Part shown: positions 16,406 to 24,318 of the stretch, in pieces | How the letters are laid out: each line of letters starts with the position of its first letter | Position numbering within the stretch: position 1 is the first letter of the stretch | Source: Acidimicrobiaceae bacterium | GTDB taxonomy: Bacteria > Actinomycetota > Acidimicrobiia > Acidimicrobiales > RAAP-2 | Direction: 5' to 3' | Assembly (NCBI GenBank): GCA_003152015.1 | Contig: PLZF01000043.1 | Span: 1-64,000, forward strand | Length of the DNA stretch: 64,000 nucleotides | Notes under the pieces: generated by a model | Told to the model about the DNA's origin: nothing | Seen by the model: the letters and a program-made list of their open reading frames with translations, nothing else | Databases searched by the model: none | Position numbers and translations under genes: made by a program

Positions 16406-17152
16406 TTACTTGGCGTTGGCGGCTTGGGTGCAGGCGGCCAGGGCGCTGGGAGTGGCCGTGTAGTAGATCGATCCGGCGACATCCAATCCGTAGGGCCCTC
16501 CAGTTGGAATGGTGGGGGTCTGGCCTACCCACAGCGGGGGAGCCGTGGCGCCGGCGGCGGCCGAGCCTCCGGCCGAGGCACCCGCGGTCGATGTTGCCGC
16601 GCCGGCCCCGACCGCCAGGGTGAAGGTCTGGATCACGAACAGCCGGGGGAACGAATCAAGACCGGCGATGAATGCGGACATCTGGGCATAGTTGCCGGTG
16701 ATGTGCATCTTGACCGGGATCGGGACCACCCCACTGGAGACAGTTGGACTGCCCGCCACCGGGGGTGTGATGGCGGTAGCTGCCGATGCGGTGTTGCCGG
16801 TCCAGGCGAAGGTGGGGATCGACGTTCCCGACGAACCCACCAGGGCGGTGAGCTGGTTGTAGAAGGATGACTGTTCAGCGGCGAGGTCTCCCGGGTTCTG
16901 AACGCTCGGAATCTGCACCGAGATCTTCTGCAGGTCCACGCACTTGCCCGATAGCTTATGCTTTTCCGCCTGCAGGCTGGTCAATCGCGCCTGCAGTTGC
17001 TGTTGTTGACCCGCTAGCTGTGTCTTCTGCGCGTTGAGCTCGGAGAGCTTCGAGCTCTGCGGTGAGATCAACAGTGCGTACAACAAGATGGCGGCGACGA
17101 TTCCCACCACGGCGACCAACAGTGGCCTCTGGTATTCCTTGACGGTGCTCAT
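16406..17152 (-). CDS. pilO: Type IV pilus alignment protein PilO-like
   Basis: 248 residues. There is a short cytoplasmic N-terminus, one membrane helix (LLVAVVGIVAAILLYALLI), then a coiled coil rich in Leu and Gln (residues about 30-70), then a periplasm-like domain with VPIPVKMHITGNYAQMSAFIAGLDSFPRLFVI. The latter is the characteristic PilO ferredoxin-like segment. A Gly/Ala-rich insertion follows. PilO partners PilN and links the inner-membrane platform to the pilus. The ATG at 17152 overlaps the stop of the PilM-PilN gene (ATGA), so the two are coupled. No PilP or PilQ follows, as expected in a monoderm. Confidence 0.85.
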   Translation of the reverse strand: MSTVKEYQRPLLVAVVGIVAAILLYALLISPQSSKLSELNAQKTQLAGQQQQLQARLTSLQAEKHKLSGKCVDLQKISVQIPSVQNPGDLAAEQSSFYNQLTALVGSSGTSIPTFAWTGNTASAATAITPPVAGSPTVSSGVVPIPVKMHITGNYAQMSAFIAGLDSFPRLFVIQTFTLAVGAGAATSTAGASAGGSAAAGATAPPLWVGQTPTIPTGGPYGLDVAGSIYYTATPSALAACTQAANAK

Positions 17153-18843
17153 TGCAGGCTCGCATTCTTGGCCAAGCTGGCAAAGGGGGTAACCGAGATC
17201 GTCGAGGGGAACGATACGGAACCGTCGGGATTGGTGGCGATCGAAGTGGGGACAGGGTTGGCAAACATCTTGGCCGGATCGTTGGCGATGGCCTGAGTCC
17301 ATTGGGAGGGGCTGGTGAGCCCGGGCCCGGGTCCGGTGAGGGCAGTGGCCACGAAACCGATGGAAGCCGACACGGTGTTGCTGGCCGGAGTGGTCGTGGT
17401 CGTGGTCGTGGCCGGGGTGGTGGCCGTCCCGTTCCCGGTGGTTCCCACGAATGACTGCACCTGAAGCCGAGCCGGTGTGATCGAGATCAGGTTGGTGAGG
17501 GCCTGGGGCCAGTCGATGGATTGGCCCAGTACAGCGGTCCGCCGTGCCTTCCCCTGGGTGTAGGCGGTGTCGGCCGCCACCACCAGGTCATATTTGGGTA
17601 TCTGCGCATTCAGTGTGCTGATGCTGGAGTTGAGAGCGCTCACATCATTCTGGGCACTGTGCACTTGGAAGACCTTCCACACGCCGAAGGCGGCGAGCAG
17701 TACCACGATGACCGCGGCCACCTGCATCGTTCGCTGTTGGATGTAGTTGAGTCGGGTTCGCCTGATCACTTCGGGGGGCAGCAGATTGAACTGCTTCACC
17801 GCCGGATTGGACTCGGGGAGGGCCAGGCCTATCGGCGTCGAGAGTACGGGACTGACCTCGGCTGCCTGATCGGGCGTGAGGTCGACCTTGGTAATGTCCA
17901 GGCGGGCCAAGGGGGAGACCGAGTGGACGGGCAGATGGATCTGGGCGCCCAGCATGGGAATGAAGCCGTGGAGTGATGACCCGCCCCCGGTTACCAGGAT
18001 GCGAGAGACGGGGAGACGACCGGGCAACGACGCGAAGTACTGGATCGAGTTGCGGATTTCGCTGATGAGATTGTCGACAGTCTCTTGGATTGCCTGTTGT
18101 GCGGCATGCACCTGAGGAGTGGGATCTCCCAGGCGACGTTTGAGCGCCTCGGCATCGGCCAAGGGAAGATCGAGAGCGGAGGCGATGGCGGCGGTGGTGG
18201 CATTGCCACCTGACCCGATGGTGCGGACGAACTGCGGGCGCCCGTTCTGATGGATGACCACCACGGTGAGGCCGGCACCGACCGACACGATGGCTTCGGG
18301 TTGGTCGTCGGTGGCGCCGCCAGAGATCGCCCGCACCAGAGCAGAGGACACCAGGTCCACGCCCTTGACCACCAGCCCGGCACCCTCGGCCACGGCGACG
18401 ACTCCTTCGACCAGATCAGCGTGGGCCGCAGCCACCAGCACCCGGCGCATTTTGGCGCCCTCGGGAGAGGTGTAATCGGAGAGGATCTGCGACGAGAGGA
18501 TGGTCTTGTCGGGAGCGAAGGGGATGACCTCTTCGGAATGGAACCGGACGGCACTGTCCACTTCGTTGTCCGGAACGAACGGAAGCTCGATTTCGCGGGT
18601 GATGGCCCGAAGGCCGGCAATCCCGACGATCACGGAGGTGGTGGAGAACTGGCCGCTCTTCCACAGGCGACGGACCGCTTCTGACACTGCGGTGGCGTCG
18701 TGGATCTCTCCATCGACAACCGAACCCGGCGGCAGTCCGGTCTGCCCGTAGTTGAGGAGTTGGGGTGGTTTCAAACTGACATCGAGCTCAGCGGCGCGAA
18801 CGGCGCTGGTGCCGATGTCGAGGCCCACGATCAGCTGTGCCAT
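17149..18843 (-). CDS. PilM-PilN fusion: actin-like ATPase joined to type IV pilus assembly protein
   Basis: 564 residues in one uninterrupted frame. Residues 1 to about 350 are PilM: VGLDIGTSAVRAAEL (phosphate-1), a middle domain, and RILVTGGGSSLHGFIPML (adenosine motif). At residues 352-358 comes FNLLPPE, the PilN N-terminal motif that normally docks into PilM. A membrane helix (about 374-392), a short coiled coil and a PilN-like extracytoplasmic domain follow, with a Thr-rich insert. In most bacteria pilM and pilN are separate genes, so fusion fixes the 1:1 docking covalently. PilO follows, overlapping. The upstream 292 bp (18844-19135) carries no gene and presumably the promoter. Confidence 0.9.
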   Translation of the reverse strand: MAQLIVGLDIGTSAVRAAELDVSLKPPQLLNYGQTGLPPGSVVDGEIHDATAVSEAVRRLWKSGQFSTTSVIVGIAGLRAITREIELPFVPDNEVDSAVRFHSEEVIPFAPDKTILSSQILSDYTSPEGAKMRRVLVAAAHADLVEGVVAVAEGAGLVVKGVDLVSSALVRAISGGATDDQPEAIVSVGAGLTVVVIHQNGRPQFVRTIGSGGNATTAAIASALDLPLADAEALKRRLGDPTPQVHAAQQAIQETVDNLISEIRNSIQYFASLPGRLPVSRILVTGGGSSLHGFIPMLGAQIHLPVHSVSPLARLDITKVDLTPDQAAEVSPVLSTPIGLALPESNPAVKQFNLLPPEVIRRTRLNYIQQRTMQVAAVIVVLLAAFGVWKVFQVHSAQNDVSALNSSISTLNAQIPKYDLVVAADTAYTQGKARRTAVLGQSIDWPQALTNLISITPARLQVQSFVGTTGNGTATTPATTTTTTTPASNTVSASIGFVATALTGPGPGLTSPSQWTQAIANDPAKMFANPVPTSIATNPDGSVSFPSTISVTPFASLAKNASLQ

Positions 18844-19135
18844 GGATAAGCTCCTCTCACCGCGCGCAAGGCCACTTCAGTGGCTGTCTGCGGATCGGCG
18901 CCCAACCCGCGCTCTCCTGGCTGATTGAACTCAGCGTTCGTCTCACCATGTCGTTGTGACACCTGGGGATACCTGATTTCTGTTGATGCCGGCTGAGTTG
19001 TGCACACGGACCGTACCCGCTCATCCGCTCTGCAGGGAGTATCGGAACGAAGGGGCTTGGCTTGAGCGAGCGGGGACAATCTGGGGCAACCCGGATGAAT
19101 TGACAGACATCGCCGCCGACCCATGCCGATCCGGT

Positions 19136-20275
19136 TCATTTCACTGGCGGTACGACCGCCTGCCCTTCGCCTGATGATGCGTACTGGCCGGTCTGGAGGA
19201 CGCCCCGGCGCTCCAGCAGCACCTTGAGGTCGTGGGGGTTGGTGGCGCTGTTCATGGCTTCGCGGACATCGACCACTCCCTCGGCGACCAGGCCGGCCAG
19301 AGACTGGTCGAACGTCATCATCCCGTAGTACTCACCTTCAGCGATGATGCCCCCGATATCCGATGTCTGGATCGGATCGACGATAGCCTGTTGGATACGC
19401 CCGTTGGAGACGAGCAGTTCCAGTGCGGGCACCCGGCCCTTTCCGTCGGCGGTGGGAACCAGTCGCTGACAGATGATCCCCTTGATGGATCCGGCCAGGC
19501 TTACCCGTCTCTGGTTCTGCTCATGAGGAGGGAAGAAGTCGACGATACGGTTGATGGTCTCAGTGGCGTCGGTGGTGTGCAGGGTCGAGAGCACCAGGTG
19601 ACCTGTCTCCGCAGCGGTGAGGGCGGCCGACACCGTCTCTAAGTCACGCATCTCACCGACGAAGATGACATCGGGGTCTTGACGGAGTACCACCCGCATG
19701 GCCGACGAGAAACTGTCGGTGTCGAACCCGACCTCACGCTGATCGATGGCAGCCAGATCGTCGGCATGGAGGAACTCGACCGGATCTTCAATGGTCACTA
19801 CGTGACAGGCCCGGGTGTGATTGATGTGATCGACCATGGCGGCCAGCGTGGTGGTCTTTCCGGATCCGGTCGGACCGGTGACCAGCACCAGGCCCCGCTG
19901 CTCCTCGGCCAGCCGGGTGATTGTCTCGGGCAAGCCGAGATCGGACACGGTAGCGGCATTGGTTCGCACCAGGCGCATGGCCATGGCGACTGACGATCGC
20001 TGATAGAAGGCGTTGACCCGAAATCGCCCGATTCCGGGCACGCTGTAGGCGAAATCGATTTCGTGATGTTTGCGGAAGTTCTCGAGAGTTCCGGGCTGCA
20101 TCATCGACTCGGCGATTGCCAATGTCTCTTCCGGAGTGAACCGCGGCTCATCGATAAGCGGCCGCAGCGCTCCGGAAATTCGTACCCGTGGGATCGCGCC
20201 TGCTCTTACGTGAAGGTCCGAACCGTCCAGTTTCGCAAGCAGGACCAACAATCGATCGAGGTCCGTGCGGTCCAT
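19136..20275 (-). CDS. pilT: Type IV pilus retraction ATPase PilT (first copy)
   Basis: 379 residues. SDLHVRAGAIPRVRISGALRPL is the N-terminal PAS-like part. Walker A GPTGSGKT lies at about residues 133-141, with IEDPVEF, DVIFVGEMRDLETV and HLVLSTLHTTDATETINRIVDFFPP as the Asp box, Walker B and His box. This ATPase powers pilus depolymerisation and twitching. ATG at 20275 (MDRTDLDRLL) is chosen by homology; a GTG eight codons earlier is an alternative and neither has a strong Shine-Dalgarno. A second, longer PilT is encoded at 26760. It is transcribed toward the pilMN-pilO operon. Confidence 0.93.
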   Translation of the reverse strand: MDRTDLDRLLVLLAKLDGSDLHVRAGAIPRVRISGALRPLIDEPRFTPEETLAIAESMMQPGTLENFRKHHEIDFAYSVPGIGRFRVNAFYQRSSVAMAMRLVRTNAATVSDLGLPETITRLAEEQRGLVLVTGPTGSGKTTTLAAMVDHINHTRACHVVTIEDPVEFLHADDLAAIDQREVGFDTDSFSSAMRVVLRQDPDVIFVGEMRDLETVSAALTAAETGHLVLSTLHTTDATETINRIVDFFPPHEQNQRRVSLAGSIKGIICQRLVPTADGKGRVPALELLVSNGRIQQAIVDPIQTSDIGGIIAEGEYYGMMTFDQSLAGLVAEGVVDVREAMNSATNPHDLKVLLERRGVLQTGQYASSGEGQAVVPPVK

Positions 20276-20376
20276 GCCGGCAGTGTACGGCTGAAACACC
20301 TACCGTGCGAGGAAAATCAATGCAGTCGGTAGTTGCCGACGCCCGGTCGGCAATCAAACGTGTTCGGCGCCGATCT

Positions 20377-20721
20377 TCAGTCCGACGACTTGGGTGTGCT
20401 AGTTGAGGTGGAGGCACCATCGGAGCCGCCCGACTTTTTGGAGCTGTCCGAAGCCGGAGCCTTCGTCGCGGTGGCAGTTGAACTCGAGTCAGACGACCCA
20501 TTCGACGACGAGCTACTTTCAGACGACGATTTCGATGATTCCTTGGGGCGGCTGTCGTTCTTGTAAAAGCCGCTTCCCTTGAACACCACACCCACGTTGC
20601 CGAACACCTTGCGCACGGGATTGCCACAAGTGGGGCACTCAGTAAGGGGATCGTCGTGGAATGACCGGACGACGTCGAAGGTCTCATCGCAGTGTGCACA
20701 GTTGTATTCGTAAGTGGGCAC
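20377..20721 (-). CDS. FmdB-family zinc ribbon protein
   Basis: 114 residues. The N-terminus MPTYEYNCAHCDETFDVV with a second CPTCGNPV pair forms a CxxC...CxxC zinc ribbon, followed by FKGSGFYKND, all characteristic of FmdB-type putative regulatory proteins. The C-terminal half is a low-complexity Ser/Lys/Thr tail. The function of the family is not established. It is divergent from moaC. Confidence 0.9.
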   Translation of the reverse strand: MPTYEYNCAHCDETFDVVRSFHDDPLTECPTCGNPVRKVFGNVGVVFKGSGFYKNDSRPKESSKSSSESSSSSNGSSDSSSTATATKAPASDSSKKSGGSDGASTSTSTPKSSD

Positions 20722-20842
20722 GCTGGCTGATCCCTTTGCTGTCTGCGCTGCTCGGATTAGCAGTCTAGTGCAGCGAGTGCCAATACGGATTCGGAATCGG
20801 GTTGTCCTCTACACTGTCGTCCGTGATCGATCGGACCTTGGT

Positions 20843-21328
20843 ATGACTGACCGGAGTCTCAGTCATCTGGACCCTCTGGGTGGGGCACGCATGGTGGACG
20901 TTTCCCCCAAGGAACCCACCCATCGGCGAGCATTGGCCCGGTGCCGGGTGGCGATGAAGCCCGAGACCACCTCCAAAGTTGCCAACAACGCCATTACCAA
21001 AGGCGACGTGCTGGCGGCGGCCCGGGTGGCCGGCATTCAGGCGGCAAAACGGACAGCCGACCTGGTTCCCATGTGTCACCCGCTGCTGGTGGGGGCTGTG
21101 CACGTCGACTTCACCATCGGTGACGACTATGTCGAGGTCGAGGCCAAGGTGGAGACAGTCGACCGCACCGGGGTCGAGATGGAGGCCATGACGGCCTGTG
21201 CCATCGCCGCCCTCACCGTCTACGACATGTGCAAGACCACCGACCGCACCATGAGCATCGGGGAGCTGATGCTGTGGGAGAAGAACGGTGGCAGCTCAGG
21301 AATGTGGAAGAGGGAACCTACAGCCTGA
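20843..21328 (+). CDS. moaC: Cyclic pyranopterin monophosphate synthase MoaC
   Basis: 161 residues. It completes the first step of molybdenum cofactor synthesis, turning the MoaA product into cyclic pyranopterin monophosphate. ARMVDVSPKEPTHRRALARC, the CHPLLVGAVHVDF block, VETVDRTGVEMEAMTA and the C-terminal loop DRTMSIGELMLWEKNGGSSG are diagnostic. The ATG at 20843 is at the usual position; upstream in-frame sequence is not conserved. No other moa gene is in the window. Confidence 0.95.
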   Translation: MTDRSLSHLDPLGGARMVDVSPKEPTHRRALARCRVAMKPETTSKVANNAITKGDVLAAARVAGIQAAKRTADLVPMCHPLLVGAVHVDFTIGDDYVEVEAKVETVDRTGVEMEAMTACAIAALTVYDMCKTTDRTMSIGELMLWEKNGGSSGMWKREPTA

Positions 21329-21366
21329 GGTTGGAATCTACGACGAGATGATCATCGCCCCCGCGC

Positions 21367-22557
21367 TCAACGGCGGAACTTGAATCTCTTTCGGGGGTGA
21401 GCGGTGAAGAAGTCGGGCGTGATCGGCACCTCTGATGGGTCCGGCTCATCGACCGAATGGGCGACCGTTTCCTTGCCTTCGACCTGACCGGATTCCGGCG
21501 CGGCATCAGGTGCAGCGGCGAGAATATCGTTCACCATTGCCGCGGCGGAAGCAAATGACTGTCCCGACGAACGGAATAAGTCAGGTGCAGGAGGAAGGTT
21601 GGCCGCTAGCTCCTCTACCGGCGGGGCGAATGGAGGGCTCGCAGCTTTGCCCCCAATGGTGATCTTCGCCGTCGGGGTGGGCGCGGTGAGTGGCGCCGGT
21701 GGAGCTTTCACTTGACCGTTTCCGGTGAGGTCATCAGCCTTCAATTTGTCCAACGTGGCGTTGAACGAGAACGGAGTTGCCGGTTTGGTGACTGGTTGAG
21801 TTTGAGGTTGAGGATTGACCGAGACCTTCGGAGCGGCCGGCGTCTTTTCGTCGAGGAGCGGCGGTACGTAGAAGATCGGTTCGGGTACGTGAGAGGCGGC
21901 CAGCTCATTGGCGGCGGCGGTATCGCTTTCGGCAATCGGGCTGGTGACGTTGGGGGCGTTCGGTGAAACGGCCGGAGGCGGAGTCTGGATCGACTGAGCC
22001 GGCCGCGGTCGCGGTCGTCCAAATTCTTCCCCGAGGAGTCTGTCGAGGGGGCTGAGCGAAGAACTCGGGTTATTCGAGAGAGATGCACCACTCGACGTGG
22101 GGGACACAGGTCCACCTCCACCTTTTGAAGGCGGAGGTGGTGGAGGCGCAGACTCACGGTCAACTTGTGGCGGCGGCGGAGTTGTCGGCTGTTCTCCAAA
22201 CCCCGGCGGTGGCGGGGGCGAGGTTCCCGTCCGAATGGCGAATCCCGGCGGAGCTGCCGGCCGTTCTCCAAACCCCGGCGGTGGCGCGTCAGTCGAAGGC
22301 GAAGGTGCAGTGCGAATGGCGAACCCCGGCGGTGGCGGCGGTGGCGGTGGTGGCGGCGGCGGTGCGGTTGCAAGTGGATGGTCCGAAGAGCTCTTCTGCA
22401 GCGAGTCGATCTGACCGGAGAGCACGTCGATGGTGCGAGCAAGCTCACTCTGAGAATTCTTTACCGCCGCCATGTTGGTGGCTAGAGCATCGGGGGACAG
22501 CTTTTCATCCGAAGCGGTAGGCCGGTTGTCTCCCGAGGCGGGTCCTCTGATTTTCAT
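21367..22557 (-). CDS. Proline-rich low-complexity protein of unknown function
   Basis: 396 residues, no recognised domain. A predicted short helical segment near residues 25-55 (NMAAVKNSQSELARTIDVLS) may be a coiled coil. It is followed by a run of 12 prolines and repeated PPGFAIRT and PPPGFGE modules, then acidic and Pro/Ala-rich sequence, ending in a basic KRFKFRR tail. No signal peptide or membrane helix is evident, so it is probably cytoplasmic. The ATG is preceded by GGGGGAGGAG, a very strong ribosome binding site. It sits in the pilus locus between moaC and prepilin peptidase, so a scaffold or polar-localisation role is possible, but this is inference. Confidence 0.75.
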   Translation of the reverse strand: MKIRGPASGDNRPTASDEKLSPDALATNMAAVKNSQSELARTIDVLSGQIDSLQKSSSDHPLATAPPPPPPPPPPPPGFAIRTAPSPSTDAPPPGFGERPAAPPGFAIRTGTSPPPPPGFGEQPTTPPPPQVDRESAPPPPPPSKGGGGPVSPTSSGASLSNNPSSSLSPLDRLLGEEFGRPRPRPAQSIQTPPPAVSPNAPNVTSPIAESDTAAANELAASHVPEPIFYVPPLLDEKTPAAPKVSVNPQPQTQPVTKPATPFSFNATLDKLKADDLTGNGQVKAPPAPLTAPTPTAKITIGGKAASPPFAPPVEELAANLPPAPDLFRSSGQSFASAAAMVNDILAAAPDAAPESGQVEGKETVAHSVDEPDPSEVPITPDFFTAHPRKRFKFRR

Positions 22558-22719
22558 GAACTCCTCCCCCGGTGTACTCAGTGCCGGTCGTGGCAGACGC
22601 GCACACTACGGGTACAACCCGCGACCTGCCGAGTCAGTGTATCCGACGGGTTGGCGTGACACTTATCGCGAAGCCGGTTGAGAAATGGGTTCAATCCAGG
22701 CGATGCCAGACTCGGATTC

Positions 22720-23016
22720 CTAACCCAGCGCGGCGGATCTCAGTTCGTCGAGCGTGAGCTCTGTTGTTGCTTCACCACCGCATTGAGCGCAATGTTCCAC
22801 GTGGCGCCAGCTCCTGAGGAGACGGGTTCCTTCCTCATTGAGCAGAACCACGAACGATTCCGACATTGGGTCAATCTCCAAACCGAAGCAAGGCCTCCAC
22901 GCCGTCGAGGCCTGTCCGGCACTCGTATCGAACCCCTTCAGAATCCGCTTGAACCTCGAGTTCTCGAGGTCGACCACCCACGTGCTGTGGCACGACTCAA
23001 TGACCATGGGTTCCAT
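22720..23016 (-). CDS. Small conserved-looking protein of unknown function
   Basis: 98 residues from ATG at 23016. ESCHSTWVVDLENSRFKRIL, then WRPCFGLEIDPMSESFVVLL and GTRLLRSWRHVEHCAQCGGEA look like a compact folded domain with a possible CxxC metal or redox pair at the end. I do not recognise the family. It lies on the same strand upstream of the proline-rich gene, within the pilus locus. Another in-frame ATG three codons on is possible. Confidence 0.6.
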   Translation of the reverse strand: MEPMVIESCHSTWVVDLENSRFKRILKGFDTSAGQASTAWRPCFGLEIDPMSESFVVLLNEEGTRLLRSWRHVEHCAQCGGEATTELTLDELRSAALG

Positions 23017-23225
23017 ACAGTGATTGTGCCACCCAAATACTGGATTCAAACTGCAGAATCATTGCGGTCGTGTGACAGTTGCCACCGGGCACAATGAGCG
23101 AGGGGCGGATTGTTCGTGGTCCTTGGGTCAAAACTGATTCTGACCAGGGAATTGTCTACGGCGACGAGACATGCAACCCGCACCCCAATCCCAGACGGCA
23201 ATAGCCGCACAAACACTTTAAAGCT

Positions 23226-23247
23226 CCTGATCAGTGGGCTGATCAGG
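23226..23247 (-). terminator. Hairpin terminator of the prepilin peptidase gene
   Basis: Read on the minus strand: CCTGATCAG, CCCA, CTGATCAGG, a perfect 9-bp stem with a 4-base loop, then AGCTTTAAAG. It overlaps the stop codon of the prepilin peptidase gene. The following T-tract is weak. Confidence 0.55.
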
Positions 23248-24085
23248 CGAACACCGCGAGACCTACTGCCGTTCCCAACGCCACCGACACGACCATCGGC
23301 AGACCGATCACGCGGTGTAGGAGTCCGGTTGAAGATGAAATGGCTGGGTTCTCGTCACTCCGCGGGGCGATCTTCCCTGATTTCCGGTTGAAAGCGACGC
23401 AGAGGAGAAAGACGGCGAGAAAGACCCCTGCCCCGATTCCGGCGGCCACGAGTCCAAGGCCTCCGAGCCAACAGCCTGCGGGAATCAGGGCGCTACGGCC
23501 GAAACCCTCCCGACAGTCGCACCCCGGATCCATTCGTCGCAACGCACTGAAGCCGACGATTCCGGCGAGTGTCCCGGCTTGAGCGCCTACGAGCACTGAC
23601 CAGTGGCTGCCGGCGGCAGCAATGATCACGAGAACTAGGTCGGCAATGGCTGTTCCCAAGGCCGCCACCAACAGCGGTGATCGCAGTTCGCCGGCATCGA
23701 TGAGGAGAATCGTGATGATGGTGGCGACCAACAGGCAGTAGGGAATGGTCATCAAGGAACCGTGCCTGGCCCATGCAATGAGGACGAAGGCCCCGGCGGT
23801 ACCCGCTTCGACCAGGGGGTATCGAATCGAAATGGCCTCCCGGCAGGTCCTGCAACGACCCCGTAGGACCACCCATGAGACGAGGGGCAAATTTTCCCAC
23901 CATGCCAGCTGGCGTTGACAGGTTGGACAGAATGACCGGGGTTTGGAGACCGAGAGTCCTCGAGGTATCCGGTAGACGACCACATTGAGGAACGAACCCA
24001 CCAGCAGCCCGATCACCAACGCAATTCCGAATATCACTGAGAGCGACACCATCACGGTGGTTGAGGAGATAGATTGAGTAGTCAT
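23243..24085 (-). CDS. Prepilin peptidase-like protein (PilD family) with altered second active-site motif
   Basis: About 280 residues from ATG at 24085, with around eight membrane helices. The N-terminal methylase-type part is intact: GSFLNVVVYRIPRGLSVSKP and two Cys pairs (FCPTC...CRTC) with NLPLVSWVVLRGRC. The first catalytic aspartate is present in LLIDAGELRSP. The second, normally in GxGD, is replaced: the sequence reads EGFGRSALIPAGCWLGG. Type IV prepilin peptidases use both aspartates to cut the pilin leader, so this protein may be inactive as a protease, or use another acidic residue upstream (RRMDPGCDC). It is divergent from pilB. Confidence 0.82.
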   Translation of the reverse strand: MTTQSISSTTVMVSLSVIFGIALVIGLLVGSFLNVVVYRIPRGLSVSKPRSFCPTCQRQLAWWENLPLVSWVVLRGRCRTCREAISIRYPLVEAGTAGAFVLIAWARHGSLMTIPYCLLVATIITILLIDAGELRSPLLVAALGTAIADLVLVIIAAAGSHWSVLVGAQAGTLAGIVGFSALRRMDPGCDCREGFGRSALIPAGCWLGGLGLVAAGIGAGVFLAVFLLCVAFNRKSGKIAPRSDENPAISSSTGLLHRVIGLPMVVSVALGTAVGLAVFA

Positions 24086-24139
24086 GATCGGTACTGGATC
24101 CCGGAATTGGTCCTTGAGCTGGGGGTCGAGAGGTGGCAG

Positions 24140-24300
24140 GGTGGAGTGCCGCAGAGATGGACCAAAGCCCGCGAACGGTATCACCGGGGGCGATCGGTAC
24201 GTTGATACGTGGGCCCGGCAACCTCCACCTCGGTGGCACCGTCACTCCTTGTGGGGAGGCGATCACCGAACAGGGGGACAGATCCAATGTTCACAGCGAA
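24140..24300 (+). promoter_or_regulatory. Candidate structured 5' leader of pilB
   Basis: Between the divergent prepilin peptidase and pilB genes lies GC-rich sequence with nested inverted repeats: CCACC-TC-GGTGG at 24225-24236 and a CTCC/GGAG pair after it. GGGCCCGGCAACC (24211-24223) recalls the core of SAM-type riboswitches, but other conserved parts are not evident. It could be an RNA leader or simply the promoter region. Confidence 0.25.
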
Positions 24301-24318
24301 TGTGCCGATGAAGAAGCC

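Noticed and set aside
18844-19139. 102-residue minus-strand frame between PilT and PilM genes
   Set aside because: No ribosome binding site, no recognisable protein, and it overlaps the start of the PilM-PilN gene. I treat the region as a promoter interval.
22097-22520. Gly-rich plus-strand frames opposite the proline-rich gene, as PE_PGRS-like proteins
   Set aside because: Glycine runs arise simply as the reverse complement of proline codons; no start signals.
24211-24260. T-box antiterminator because of GGTGGCACC before pilB
   Set aside because: The rest of a T-box (specifier stem, AG bulge, terminator) is not evident and pilB is not an aminoacylation or amino acid gene.
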